Shown here: positions 24,669 through 33,990 of the stretch, piece by piece
Numbering within the stretch: the stretch's first letter is position 1
Layout: each line of letters begins with the position of its first letter
Assembly: GCA_002323995.1 (NCBI GenBank)
Contig: DCQY01000126.1
Coordinates: 19,019 to 83,018 of the forward strand
DNA length: 64,000 bases
Direction: 5' to 3'
From: Akkermansiaceae bacterium UBA1506
Lineage (GTDB): Bacteria > Verrucomicrobiota > Verrucomicrobiia > Verrucomicrobiales > DEV007
Notes under the pieces: model-generated
What the model saw: the letters and a program-made list of their open reading frames with translations, nothing else
Databases searched by the model: none
Told to the model about the DNA's origin: nothing
Translations under genes and position numbers: made by a program

Positions 24669-25684
24669 GGCGGTTTGTCTTGAAACAAAATGGTGATGGA
24701 TGCGCTGAGATAGTGTCGGACGAATGCGATCTTCTGCCCCCGGCACTCGGTGAGGTAGAAGTCAGGATGGAAGCTTGTTCGTTGAATTACCGTGACTTGT
24801 TGATGAAGTCGGGTCTTTCAGCTTCGGGCGGTGAAGGGAACGTGGTCCCTCTCTCAGATGGGGCCGGAATTATCTCAGCACTGGGGGAAGGGGTGGAGCG
24901 GTTTAAGGTGGGAGATCGTGTCGCTCTTACATTTTTTCGTGACTGGGAAGATGGACCATTTGAGATGCGATATCACAAGGCTGCTCGCGGAGGTTCTTGC
25001 GATGGTGTACTCTCCGAGTCAGTGTTGGCACCGGCACACAGTGTCGTGAAAGTGCCGGATCATTTGACGACTGTGGAGGCCGCTACTTTGCCATGCGCTG
25101 CTCTAACAGCTTGGCACGCGCTCATGGAAAGAAGCCGTCCAGTTGCGCCTGGAGATACTGTGCTTTGCCTTGGTACTGGCGGGGTTTCAATCTTTGCCCT
25201 GCAGATTGCGAAGGCGGCCGGAGCGAAAGTTTTTATCACGAGTAGTTCTGATAGAAAATTGGCCCGTGCCGAAGAGTTGGGCGCTGATGCAGGGATTAAC
25301 TATCTCAAGCATGTTGCTTGGGAGGAGCAGGTAAAGGATTTGACCGATGGGCGTGGAGTCGACCGGGTTATTGAAGTAGGTGGGCCCGGGACGATTGAGC
25401 GTTCGATTGGCGCAGTTGCTGTGGGAGGAGCGATTTCTCTTATCGGGGTTTTGACGGGGTTTGAATCTTCTCATCTTGGCCTGTTTCCTCTCGTGACCCA
25501 TAATGCCGATCTAAGTGGTATCTATGTGGGTAGCCGAGCTATGTTTGAGCGAATGAATGCCTTCTTGGCGCAACATAGGATTCGCCCGATAATCGACGAA
25601 GAGTTCGCCTTTCAGAATGCATTGAAGGCATACGGAGTAATGAAAGATGCCGGTCACTTTGGAAAGCTTGTTGTTACGATTTAG
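24665..25684 (+). CDS. Zinc-lacking MDR-type NAD(P)-dependent dehydrogenase
   Basis: This 339-residue medium-chain dehydrogenase/reductase has the N-terminal GroES-like part (SLNYRDLLMKSG, PLSDGAGIISALGEGVERFKVGDRV) and a Rossmann domain (about 165-260) with GTGGVSIFALQIAKAAGAKV. It lacks the usual Cys/His zinc ligand set and resembles quinone oxidoreductase-like or zinc-independent alcohol dehydrogenases. The substrate is unknown. Its ATG overlaps the polX stop (ATGA). There is no obvious metabolic link to DNA repair, so coupling may reflect transcription only. Confidence 0.9.
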   Translation: MRRFVLKQNGDGCAEIVSDECDLLPPALGEVEVRMEACSLNYRDLLMKSGLSASGGEGNVVPLSDGAGIISALGEGVERFKVGDRVALTFFRDWEDGPFEMRYHKAARGGSCDGVLSESVLAPAHSVVKVPDHLTTVEAATLPCAALTAWHALMERSRPVAPGDTVLCLGTGGVSIFALQIAKAAGAKVFITSSSDRKLARAEELGADAGINYLKHVAWEEQVKDLTDGRGVDRVIEVGGPGTIERSIGAVAVGGAISLIGVLTGFESSHLGLFPLVTHNADLSGIYVGSRAMFERMNAFLAQHRIRPIIDEEFAFQNALKAYGVMKDAGHFGKLVVTI

Positions 25685-25846
25685 GGTGACGAAAGTAGCA
25701 GTCATCTCAAAGGTCGTCAGATGGCTCTTGATTCTTCTCAAAATGAAGAGAACCACCTTTGCTTCTTTCCGAAGCGATACAATCAGATCTTAATCACTCC
25801 GGCAGCGTCGCTGCGGAAGTTGACTAACCATAATTTATGGCCTTCC

Positions 25847-26731
25847 TCAATTTAGTTTAAGGCGGTTGCCTGTGATTTTGCCCGTCGAACCAAGAGGTAG
25901 CGGTTCATGATGTGAAATATGTCCGGCAGGCAGTCCTTTAAGCACGGGAAAATTCGCGTCGCAGAAGTGGCTTCTAAATACATCGTCCGTGGTGACCCCA
26001 TCCTGTCCCGGTTCCCCTTCAGTGAACGCGCCCAGAACGAGGCCTTGTAATTGATCAAACCATCCGGCCTGCTTTAGGGTTGTTAACATTCGGTCGATTC
26101 GATAGGGCCGCTCTCCGACATCTTCGATAAAGAGAATTGAACCCTCTAATTCGGGAGCATAAGGAGTTCCGTTCAGTGCCGTCAGTACTGCTAAATTACC
26201 GCCGATCAGAGTTCCTTCGGCCTCTTGCGAGAAGCTGTTTAAAGATGCTAAATCCCATTGCAAAGTAGCCCCTGGGTCTTCGAGCGCATTGATCCACAGT
26301 TGTCGGATTGTGTCGCTGGCCTTACTCAAGGCTGCTACCATGGGCGCATGGATCGAGCGAACCTCCTGCGATGCCCATAGAGAGTGCAGCGCAGTGATGT
26401 CGGAAAAGCCGATAACCATTTTGTTCGATTGAGCGACTTGGGACAGGTCGATTCCAGGAAGCAGGCGCGTCGTTCCATAGCCTCCTCGAGCGCACAGAAT
26501 CGCATCCACCTCAGGATCAGCGATAGCAGCATTTAATTCACCGAGACGGTGCTGATCGCTACCCGCAAAGTAGCCTTCCGTGGAGAAGATTTCGGGGGAA
26601 TGAGTGATTTCATAGCGTTCGCGCAGCCACGAAACACCCTCTTGGAACGCTTCGTGATCAAAAGGTCCGGCAGGGGCTACGATAGCAAGTCGGGATCCTT
26701 CAGTGACGGGGCGGGGCGACCTAGTTGTCAT
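25847..26731 (-). CDS. LD-carboxypeptidase (peptidase S66)
   Basis: This 294-residue cytoplasmic peptidase of family S66 trims the terminal D-alanine from murein tetrapeptides during cell-wall recycling. The Ser-Glu-His triad is visible: Ser110 in VIGFSDITALH, Glu203 in LFIEDVGERPYRIDRML and His271 in LPAGHISHHEP. The N-terminal RGGYGTTRLL is also typical. The start at 26731 (MTTRSPRPV) is preferred over an upstream TTG at 26758. Its end faces the end of the dehydrogenase gene across a 162-base gap. Length fits the family. Confidence 0.93.
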   Translation of the reverse strand: MTTRSPRPVTEGSRLAIVAPAGPFDHEAFQEGVSWLRERYEITHSPEIFSTEGYFAGSDQHRLGELNAAIADPEVDAILCARGGYGTTRLLPGIDLSQVAQSNKMVIGFSDITALHSLWASQEVRSIHAPMVAALSKASDTIRQLWINALEDPGATLQWDLASLNSFSQEAEGTLIGGNLAVLTALNGTPYAPELEGSILFIEDVGERPYRIDRMLTTLKQAGWFDQLQGLVLGAFTEGEPGQDGVTTDDVFRSHFCDANFPVLKGLPAGHISHHEPLPLGSTGKITGNRLKLN

Positions 26732-26814
26732 GGTAGCTTTGGAGCAACTCGTTTTCAAGAAAAGGGAACTAGGAAGCGATTGAGGAACAAATCAGAGCCT
26801 AATGAGCTTCTGAA

Positions 26815-27399
26815 TTATTCCTCGACAGGTGCAACCATCCCGTAATCTCCGTCTTCACGACGGTAGATGATTGAAAGCTTATCTGTTTTCGCATCGTGGA
26901 ACAAAATGAAAGGTTTCTCGTTCATTTCCATATCCATAATGGCTTCATCGGAGAAGAGGTGCTTGATCTTGTAGTTCTCTTTGTGAACAATGACCGGTTC
27001 GTGTTCCTCCTCCGGTTCTTCCGGGATTTCGGGTGGGAAAATTGCCTCAGGAATTTGGCGTATTTCTTTGGTCCGCTTCCTTGGGCGGTGGGATTTCAGC
27101 ATCCTCGTTTTATGTTTGCGCATGCGGCGGGCAATTTTTGAAATCGTCTCATCAATTGATGCATACATGTCAGGTGTTGTGGAGTGTGCCTCAATCACAA
27201 TATGGTTGGCGCAGAATAGAATGATCTCGGCGATATGCCTCTCCTGTTCTACATTGAGTAACACCTTGGCCTCAATGATCTTCGGATAATCGAGGTGCAA
27301 ACCCGCAACTTTCTTCTCAGCGTATTCTCGCATCGGCTCGGTAACGGATACGTGGCGACCTGTGACCGTGATAGGAAGGTTTATATTTTTGACTTGCAT
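26815..27399 (-). CDS. hpf: Ribosome hibernation promoting factor, long form
   Basis: This 194-residue protein has the S30AE/YfiA N-terminal domain (about residues 3-105; ITVTGRHVSVTEPMREYAEKK, then AEIILFCANHIVIEAHS) and the long-form C-terminal dimerisation domain (about 140-190; IKHLFSDEAIMDMEM and IYRREDGDYGMVAP). A Pro/Glu-rich linker joins them. Long HPF binds the 30S subunit and drives 100S dimer formation in slow growth. It follows lptB by 131 bases on the same strand. In many Gram-negative genomes rpoN lies between lptB and hpf; here it does not. Confidence 0.95.
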   Translation of the reverse strand: MQVKNINLPITVTGRHVSVTEPMREYAEKKVAGLHLDYPKIIEAKVLLNVEQERHIAEIILFCANHIVIEAHSTTPDMYASIDETISKIARRMRKHKTRMLKSHRPRKRTKEIRQIPEAIFPPEIPEEPEEEHEPVIVHKENYKIKHLFSDEAIMDMEMNEKPFILFHDAKTDKLSIIYRREDGDYGMVAPVEE

Positions 27400-27530
27400 G
27401 ATCTGCTGGATTCTTCGGTTTAGTTTTTATCGTTCAACTGCGACATCGGGCCTGAGTCTTTCGGTAAATAGGCAAGGTCTTTTCTCGGTGGTCCTTGCGA
27501 GATAAGGATTAGAGTATTGAAAGATAATCG

Positions 27531-28655
27531 TTACATGGTGAAGCGCTCTCCTAAGTAGAGTTCGCGACTGACGGGATCGTTAATTAGGAAGTCACGGCTG
27601 CCTTCGCGCAGCACTTTGCCCTCATAAATCAGGTAGGCTCGATCTACTAACTCGAGGGTTTGTCTCGCATTATGATCGGTTATAAGAATTGCTAAACCAG
27701 CTTCTCTAAGCTCTTCAACTATAGATTGAATCTCGTTCACTGCTATCGGATCGACGCCAGAGAATGGCTCGTCTAGCATCAGCAGACTTGGTTTGGTTAC
27801 GAGAGAACGAGCAATCGTAAGGCGGCGCTTTTCACCTCCCGAGCAAGTCAGCGCGATGTTGTTGCGGATATGGGTAATACTAAAGCGTTCTAGTAGTTCG
27901 TCGCAGCGCTCGACACGCTCTTTTTTGGAGAGGTCGAGTGTCTCCATCACAGCCATGATATTTTCCTCAACGGTAAGTTTTCGAAAAATTGACTCTTCTT
28001 GTGGCAGGTAGCCCATACCGAGGCGGGCACGCTGATACATTGGAAGTTTGGTCACGTCTTCGTCACCAAAGGTTACTGAACCGCCGTTGGGAGGAACTAA
28101 GCCAACGATCATGTAAAAACTAGTAGTCTTCCCTGCGCCGTTAGGGCCCAAGAGGCCAACGATTTCTCCAGGCCGCACTGTGATTTCAACTCCGTTAACC
28201 ACTTTGCGACCATCGTAAATTTTAACGAGACCGTCTGTTTTCAGGAGGAAGCTCTTACCGCCATTGGGACTGGATTGCTTTGTCTCTTCGAGACTCGCGC
28301 TATCCTCGCCTTGATCGGAGGTGACGGTTTCGCTTTTACAGTTTTCCCTAGTGTCGGGTTGATTTTCCCCATCTTTTGTTCGGAAAGTTTCTTTCAGCGT
28401 CGCTACTTTGTCCGCCGTGGTTTTTATATTCTTCGTCTCCGGGGATGATTTTTTTTCAGGTTGAGAAACCTTTCTGAGTTTTTGTTTCATCGGCGTGACT
28501 TCAGATTTCGGAGATGCATCCGCCGGAATTGTATCAGAAAAACCGGGATCTTTCTGCTCAGCGCCAGACTCGCTTTGAGGAAGTGGTTCGGAGGACCCAC
28601 GCTTCTCCTCTTTTTCAAGGTCTAAAAGCTCATCGCGCTCATCTGAGTAACTCAT
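27531..28655 (-). CDS. lptB: LPS export ABC transporter ATPase LptB with long N-terminal extension
   Basis: Residues 136-374 are a standard LptB: GPNGAGKT Walker A (170-177), the GEIVGLLGPNGAGKTTSFYM context, signature CSGGEKRR and Walker B LLMLDEPFSGVDP. It powers LPS extraction from the inner membrane with LptFG and LptC. Residues 1-135 are an unusual charged, Ser/Glu/Lys-rich, probably disordered extension; LptB is normally about 240 residues. No ATG lies at the usual LptB start (the nearest internal ATG is at 28490), so the extension is probably translated. It follows lptA by 30 bases. Confidence 0.93.
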   Translation of the reverse strand: MSYSDERDELLDLEKEEKRGSSEPLPQSESGAEQKDPGFSDTIPADASPKSEVTPMKQKLRKVSQPEKKSSPETKNIKTTADKVATLKETFRTKDGENQPDTRENCKSETVTSDQGEDSASLEETKQSSPNGGKSFLLKTDGLVKIYDGRKVVNGVEITVRPGEIVGLLGPNGAGKTTSFYMIVGLVPPNGGSVTFGDEDVTKLPMYQRARLGMGYLPQEESIFRKLTVEENIMAVMETLDLSKKERVERCDELLERFSITHIRNNIALTCSGGEKRRLTIARSLVTKPSLLMLDEPFSGVDPIAVNEIQSIVEELREAGLAILITDHNARQTLELVDRAYLIYEGKVLREGSRDFLINDPVSRELYLGERFTM

Positions 28656-28685
28656 GGAGTTGAGGGTAATAAACGAGATACGTGA

Positions 28686-29879
28686 TCACCGGAGACGATT
28701 AAGGCTGCCACCGACACCATTGCCAATCCCAATTGTCTTGGTGCCACCTTCATCTTCGACAGGAAAAGTGATTTTGTGACGCGAAGGAGCTCCTGCGTCG
28801 GATCCGGTGATTTTATATTTGCCGTCCCCGGTCATAACGATTTGAGCATCCGGAGCGTCACAGCGAACATGCTTCTCACCATCTTGGATGTAGGGAGGTC
28901 CCCCTGATAGTATAAAATCTTTGGTGATTCCATTATACTCGGCCATTCGCGATATCGCGACTTGGGTTTTTCCTTCGGGGCTAATTCTGCGGATCCTGAC
29001 AGTCCCTCCGGTCGCAACTGCGCGTTTGAACTTCGTGCTGTCGCCTTCCTGACTTTCTCCTTCGGCGAGTGTCACCAGAAGCTTGTCGCATTCGAGGGTA
29101 AATTCAGGGTGCTCGATTACGACGTTTTGGGTAAACGTAAGAACCTTAGTGTTATTGTTCATTTCTGATTCGCCCGAGAAGATATTAACTTCATTCTTCG
29201 GATTCGACTGAAAGCCACCCTGTGCATCGACCTGATAAATTGGTGCCAGTGGAGCTGGCTCGGGGAAGTCACCGGGATTCAAATAACGGGAATCAGGAAT
29301 GGTTGGCACTGTTTTTGGCGCCGTAGCGATCGGCGTGACCTCACTGTTTTGCATGATTGGTTTCTCGGACGCGGTAGCTGCCGGCCTAGGAATCGCTGCA
29401 GCCTCACTGTTTGGAGGTATACTCGTGGGAGGAAGAGTTACGCTACCGACGGAGCGGGTAGCGGGGGCACCAACTCCGGTTGGGGCAATGGACGGGTCTC
29501 CCACAGGAGATGAATTGTCGGGTGATACACGACGAAACTCCTCGATGGCCGAGTTTGCTGCCGCTTCGATCGTCGATTGGTTTTTCTTAAGGTTTTGCGC
29601 GGCCTCCTCAATCTCTTCACGGTTCTCCTGAAAAACCCGAGTCGCTTCGCGGACAACATCGTCTGCCTTGTCTGGGTTGGTTTTGATGTTTTCGATTACT
29701 GCAGCAGCTGCCGCCTCCGGGGACTCCTGTGCCTGCTGCAACATATTCTTCAAACGAGGGTCATTGAGTAGGTTAGCGCCCTCTTTCATCAGTTTTTCGG
29801 TTGAGGAATCTTGCGACTGAAGCGGAAGCACCAAAATAGCGTGCAGCAATAGAGTTGGGCAGAGATGGTAGAGTTTCAT
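28686..29879 (-). CDS. lptA: LptA/OstA-like LPS transport protein with long N-terminal region
   Basis: This 397-residue exported protein has a signal peptide (about 1-22), a helical region with many Glu and Ala (30-110), a Pro/Ala/Thr-rich low-complexity part (115-215), and a C-terminal LptA/OstA domain (about 220-350: NEVNIFSGESEMNNNTKVLTF, NVVIEHPEFTLECDKLLVT). LptA forms the periplasmic bridge that carries LPS. Classical LptA has about 185 residues, so the first half is extra. It lies between the LptC-like and lptB genes in the expected order. Confidence 0.8.
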   Translation of the reverse strand: MKLYHLCPTLLLHAILVLPLQSQDSSTEKLMKEGANLLNDPRLKNMLQQAQESPEAAAAAVIENIKTNPDKADDVVREATRVFQENREEIEEAAQNLKKNQSTIEAAANSAIEEFRRVSPDNSSPVGDPSIAPTGVGAPATRSVGSVTLPPTSIPPNSEAAAIPRPAATASEKPIMQNSEVTPIATAPKTVPTIPDSRYLNPGDFPEPAPLAPIYQVDAQGGFQSNPKNEVNIFSGESEMNNNTKVLTFTQNVVIEHPEFTLECDKLLVTLAEGESQEGDSTKFKRAVATGGTVRIRRISPEGKTQVAISRMAEYNGITKDFILSGGPPYIQDGEKHVRCDAPDAQIVMTGDGKYKITGSDAGAPSRHKITFPVEDEGGTKTIGIGNGVGGSLNRLR

Positions 29880-29915
29880 GAGGTAAATCAGTTTGGCTGG
29901 AATAGTCCGTAATGA

Positions 29916-30446
29916 TCACTTTGAAGATGGTAGCCCCATGCTGGGTCCAAATTGATTTGCATCAGGAATAATTACCCTGACATTTCCCTTAAGTTTGCTG
30001 ACTTGAGATTGTTGGTGGAAAATCATTTTGTCACCCGTCATCACAAACTTGGATTGTTCGATTCTCGATGGGGTCTTGCTGCGAAGTTCGCCGGTTTGCA
30101 TGTCGTAGGCAGCTTGTTCCATTGAGATAGTGGTCTCCGCCTTTTCTCTGCTGTCGTAAACCAGAACAATTAAATCTGTGAGATCGAGATAGCGTTCGTC
30201 GATTCGGGTCACCGATGAAGCTCGCATCACCGATTTGAGATTTTCTCCCGTGTAAGAGGGAATCGTGACGCCTTTAAAAATACGTCCGACTGGAAACATT
30301 GCAGTTATCTCCGGCGGAAATGCTGCCTCTACCACCAGACTGGCGCCTTCAGGAGAAAGTTCGTCCTTCGATGCAACGTTGAGAGGCATCAGGCATAGAC
30401 AAAGTGTGCCAAGTAATCTTCCAGTGTTCCGAAAAAAATGCCTCAT
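29916..30446 (-). CDS. LptC-like LPS export protein
   Basis: This 176-residue protein has an N-terminal hydrophobic signal or anchor (about 10-26) and a beta-rich domain ending in TGDKMIFHQQSQVSKLKGNV, similar to LptC/OstA repeats. Its ATG overlaps the kdsA stop (ATGA), and it precedes lptA and lptB, the usual place for LptC, which receives LPS from LptBFG. Primary sequence similarity is weak, so the name rests on position and the beta-rich pattern. It could also be a second LptA-like component. Confidence 0.6.
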   Translation of the reverse strand: MRHFFRNTGRLLGTLCLCLMPLNVASKDELSPEGASLVVEAAFPPEITAMFPVGRIFKGVTIPSYTGENLKSVMRASSVTRIDERYLDLTDLIVLVYDSREKAETTISMEQAAYDMQTGELRSKTPSRIEQSKFVMTGDKMIFHQQSQVSKLKGNVRVIIPDANQFGPSMGLPSSK

Positions 30447-31282
30447 GCCTCAGGAGTTTGCCTGACTAGATTGTAGAGTGCCTTTAGTTGAGAAAGCACC
30501 CCTCCGAGTTGTTTAAGGGGAACTTGATTAGGCCCGTCGCTAAGGGCCTCTTCCGGATTTGGGTGGGTTTCTAAGAAGATGCCATCGCATCCGGCGGCGA
30601 CTGCGGATCGCGCAAGAACGGGAGCCAAGTGGCCGTCGCCTCCGCTCGAGGTGCCCTTGCCGCCGGGTCTCTGCACTGAGTGGGTGGCATCGAAAACGAC
30701 ACGGAGGCCGTCTTCCTGCATCCAGGGAATGGATCTCATATCAGCTACGAGGGTGTTATAACCAAAGCTGGTTCCTCGTTCAGTAAAAAAGTAATTCTCA
30801 GAACCAAACGCTTCCAGCTTTTCTGCTATATTTCTAACGTCCCACGGCGCGAGAAATTGGCCTTTTTTTACATTCACAACTCTCCCGGTCCGTGCAGAGG
30901 CCTCGATCAAGTCAGTCTGCCTGCAAAGAAACGCCGGAATTTGGAGAACATCGATATACTCGCCCGCGATGGCTGCTTCTCCAGCCGTATGGATGTCGGT
31001 CGTTACAGGTACGCCTAGTTCTTTGCCGACGCTGGAGAGAAGGCGACAACCTTCTTCGCAGCCAATCCCGCGGAAAGAAGAGACGGAACTGCGGTTGGCC
31101 TTGTCGTAGCTGGCTTTAAAGACAATGTCGACTCCCGCATCATCAGCGATTGCTTTAATTCGTGATGCAATCTCTCGGATGAAGGCCTCCGATTCAATAA
31201 CGCAGGGCCCCAAAATAAAGAGAGGGCGTTCGCCACCAAGCTGATAGTCCCCGATAGAGACGGTTCCAGGTTTTTCTCCCAT
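30443..31282 (-). CDS. kdsA: 3-deoxy-8-phosphooctulonate synthase
   Basis: This 279-residue enzyme condenses phosphoenolpyruvate and arabinose 5-phosphate to KDO 8-phosphate for lipid A-core synthesis. Motifs include FILGPCVIESE, FKASYDKANRSS, FRGIGCEEG, VTTDIHTAGEA, QIPAFLCRQTDL and FDATHSVQRPGG. The start is ATG 31282; a TTG two codons earlier is less likely. Its stop overlaps the LptC-like start, so kdsA heads an LPS operon reading toward hpf. A promoter should lie in the 171-base gap to the divergent kinase gene. Confidence 0.97.
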   Translation of the reverse strand: MGEKPGTVSIGDYQLGGERPLFILGPCVIESEAFIREIASRIKAIADDAGVDIVFKASYDKANRSSVSSFRGIGCEEGCRLLSSVGKELGVPVTTDIHTAGEAAIAGEYIDVLQIPAFLCRQTDLIEASARTGRVVNVKKGQFLAPWDVRNIAEKLEAFGSENYFFTERGTSFGYNTLVADMRSIPWMQEDGLRVVFDATHSVQRPGGKGTSSGGDGHLAPVLARSAVAAGCDGIFLETHPNPEEALSDGPNQVPLKQLGGVLSQLKALYNLVRQTPEA

Positions 31283-31453
31283 AAGCAATTTGGCAACCTA
31301 GCGCGGAGATCGGCTAGAGGCAACCCGTTGAAAGATTTATCGTGATTATCAAAGGAATTAAATATTGAGCCATGAATTGACTGGACCTCTAAACCCGAGG
31401 GGATAAACTCAGTTTGTAAAGCGCCCATAGAAGTTGGGTGTGTGCCTCGTTGT

Positions 31454-33907
31454 ATGCAAGATTCACCTGAGAAGGTGCCCTCGATTAGCCAGTGCCCAGA
31501 ATGTCAGCACTCGCTTGATGTATCGGGGTTGCCTCCATATATGAAAATCGAATGTCCTCATTGTGGGGCTTCGATTCGAGTGCGCACTCGGATGGGTCAA
31601 TACCAGATTACCAACATGCTGGGAGAGGGAGGGATGAGTCAGGTCTTTAAGGCTTTTGATGTGCACCTGGGAAGGGAGGTTGCCCTCAAGGTGCTGCACC
31701 AGTCATTGAGCCGTGATAGCGCATTGACTGCGATGTTCGAACGAGAGGCAAAACTGACCGCATCGATTCTCCACCCTAATGTCGTTAAGGTTTTCACCGT
31801 CGGTAATGAAGATGGCTATTTCTTCATTGCAATGGAGTTGGTTGAAGCAACTAGCTTAGACCAGGTGATTACTACATCAGGTGCTCTTTCCGAAAAAGAT
31901 GTCCTCCATGTCGCTCACGATGTGGTGGCCGGATTGAAAGCGGCGCATCAGGAAGGTTTGATCCACCGTGACATCAAGCCTGGTAACATGCTATTAACAA
32001 GAGAGGGGACTTCGAAGTTAGTGGATTTTGGTCTCGCTGTTCAGCAGGGTGGCGATGATGAATCCGAGGATCTCTGGGCGACGCCCTACTATGTTCCTCC
32101 CGAAAAGCTCGATGGTGAGACTGACACTTACCTTGGCGATATTTACAGCCTTGGGGCGACGTTGTATCACGCTCTGACCGGCAAACCACCATTTGAGGCC
32201 AACACATCCTCGTTGGAGGCGCTGAAGCAAATAAAGACCGCTGATCTTAATCTAAAGGTCGAAGCCCCTACTTCTTCAAAAGCAATTGTAAAGCTAATTG
32301 GGCGCATGATGGCTTACAGGCCAGAGGCTCGCCCTCAATCGTATGATTTGCTTCTAGCTGAGATCATTGATATCGAGAAGAAAGAGTTTGGCGTGGATCG
32401 TAATAAATCGAGATCCTCGAGAACAAATCAGAAAAATCCCTGGTTGATGGCAGGAGTCTTCTCAGCGTTCGTAGCAGTAGCCGCAATCCTTTGGCTTAAC
32501 AGACCATCTTCGGAATCTGATGACATCATGTTCGGGGATGATGACGGGGGGATCATTAGTGCGGGAGCCGAATCAAATGCGACTCAGTTCCTCAAGGGAA
32601 GAGAGTTGCTTGTAAGAGGCAAATTTAAGGAGGCGTTAAATATCTTCAGCGAACTGAGTAGCACTTCATCGCTATCGCCATCCACCCAGATGTGGAGTCA
32701 TTTTTTCGCAGGAACGCTTCAGTTGCTTCTGGGCGAAGAACCCAATTCAAGGGCGTCTTTCAAGAATATCTCCTCGATTGATCCCGGTATGGAAGAGGGA
32801 GTAGGCGATGTTGTTGCTTTTTTGCAGAGGGCTTCTGATCTGCTCGTTTCGGATCTTCCTCTGATGGAAAGCGCGATCCCTTTTGAATCCGGCACCATAG
32901 AATCCGTCGGTTTTCTTGCAGCGGGGGTCAAGAACTGGCAGCAGGGAGACTTTGAGTCCGGCATCGCATTATTGGATAAGTTTACTTCTAGCCAGTCCCC
33001 CGAAGATTTTATTTGGATAGAGGAACTGAAGTCCAGTGTTGAGGTGTATCGGCGAGATTATAAGCTTCTTGTTGAACTCCCTAACCCAACACGAAAAAAC
33101 GGTGCGGATTCGTTACCGTTTGCTCGTAAATCTTTGACTGCCGCTCTTGAAAAAATCGAGACGAGTGGATCACTTCCGCGATTGATTAATTCTCGTTTAA
33201 CGCGAATCGACGAAATTGACGCGCTCATTGCAAGGGAGAAAGAGGCTGTGACTAATCAACCAGAGGTCGCAGTGATGGAACAAGCTGACCCCGAAATTCC
33301 TGCAACTGCTCCAGAGAGAGGCGCCGTTGATCCGTTCGCCAAGCAAAAAATGTCTGATGAAGAGTTGCTGGAAAGAGAGGGGCTAAGACAGCTTCTGTCT
33401 TCCTTACTAGAATCCCACGGCGCTAGTTATCAATTTTCGGAGGCAATTGACCAACTTCAGGCTGAGCCCCTGAACTCGTGGTCGGCCCAGGAGGTTAGGA
33501 ATGAGCTCGTGCTGAGCTTTGGGCGGGCCGAGGGGTTTCTCAGGATGCTCGTGGAGCAGTTGGCATTCTCTTCCTATGAGGGAGTAATTCGTCGAAAAGA
33601 AGGGGTTCCCTTGGAGGCAGTAATCACCTCGGCAGATACTTCTCTTTTTGTGGTCGATCTTGGTTTTGGGCCGAATGAGGTTCCGGTCTCTGAATTTACT
33701 CCTGATTGGCTAGTGGAAGTAGCCGAGGAGTTGCTGCCGCCCTTCACGCCGGCGACTCAGGAGGCGTGGGAGAATGTTCTATTTTTTGCGCTAGCAACGG
33801 GCCAAGATGGGACGGCGAGCCGCATTTCCGAACTCATTCGGGCGGGCTCTCCAGAGTTTGAAGAACGTTGGGGAAGGTTAAAGCCTTTCTTTGCTACGAG
33901 TCCTTAA
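31454..33907 (+). CDS. Membrane Ser/Thr kinase with N-terminal zinc ribbon and periplasmic repeat region
   Basis: From ATG 31454 (or GTG 31442) the product is 817 residues. A zinc ribbon (CPEC at 14-17, CPHC at 34-37) precedes the kinase domain (about 48-310): LGEGGMSQVFKAFD, Lys79, IHRDIKPGN (Asp172), DFG (191-193) and VPPEKL where most kinases have APE. A membrane helix (330-347) follows, then an acidic stretch and a long helical region with TPR-like character to the end. It is a transmembrane sensor kinase; its ligand is unknown. It is divergent from the kdsA operon and upstream of the ClpX-like gene by 83 bases. Confidence 0.92.
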   Translation: MQDSPEKVPSISQCPECQHSLDVSGLPPYMKIECPHCGASIRVRTRMGQYQITNMLGEGGMSQVFKAFDVHLGREVALKVLHQSLSRDSALTAMFEREAKLTASILHPNVVKVFTVGNEDGYFFIAMELVEATSLDQVITTSGALSEKDVLHVAHDVVAGLKAAHQEGLIHRDIKPGNMLLTREGTSKLVDFGLAVQQGGDDESEDLWATPYYVPPEKLDGETDTYLGDIYSLGATLYHALTGKPPFEANTSSLEALKQIKTADLNLKVEAPTSSKAIVKLIGRMMAYRPEARPQSYDLLLAEIIDIEKKEFGVDRNKSRSSRTNQKNPWLMAGVFSAFVAVAAILWLNRPSSESDDIMFGDDDGGIISAGAESNATQFLKGRELLVRGKFKEALNIFSELSSTSSLSPSTQMWSHFFAGTLQLLLGEEPNSRASFKNISSIDPGMEEGVGDVVAFLQRASDLLVSDLPLMESAIPFESGTIESVGFLAAGVKNWQQGDFESGIALLDKFTSSQSPEDFIWIEELKSSVEVYRRDYKLLVELPNPTRKNGADSLPFARKSLTAALEKIETSGSLPRLINSRLTRIDEIDALIAREKEAVTNQPEVAVMEQADPEIPATAPERGAVDPFAKQKMSDEELLEREGLRQLLSSLLESHGASYQFSEAIDQLQAEPLNSWSAQEVRNELVLSFGRAEGFLRMLVEQLAFSSYEGVIRRKEGVPLEAVITSADTSLFVVDLGFGPNEVPVSEFTPDWLVEVAEELLPPFTPATQEAWENVLFFALATGQDGTASRISELIRAGSPEFEERWGRLKPFFATSP

Positions 33908-33990
33908 GTGTCTTACAAAAAGGGAGTGTGGTTGTAATCGCATAGGACAAAACCGACATTACAGTCGTATCCATAACAATTGACCTAGTT

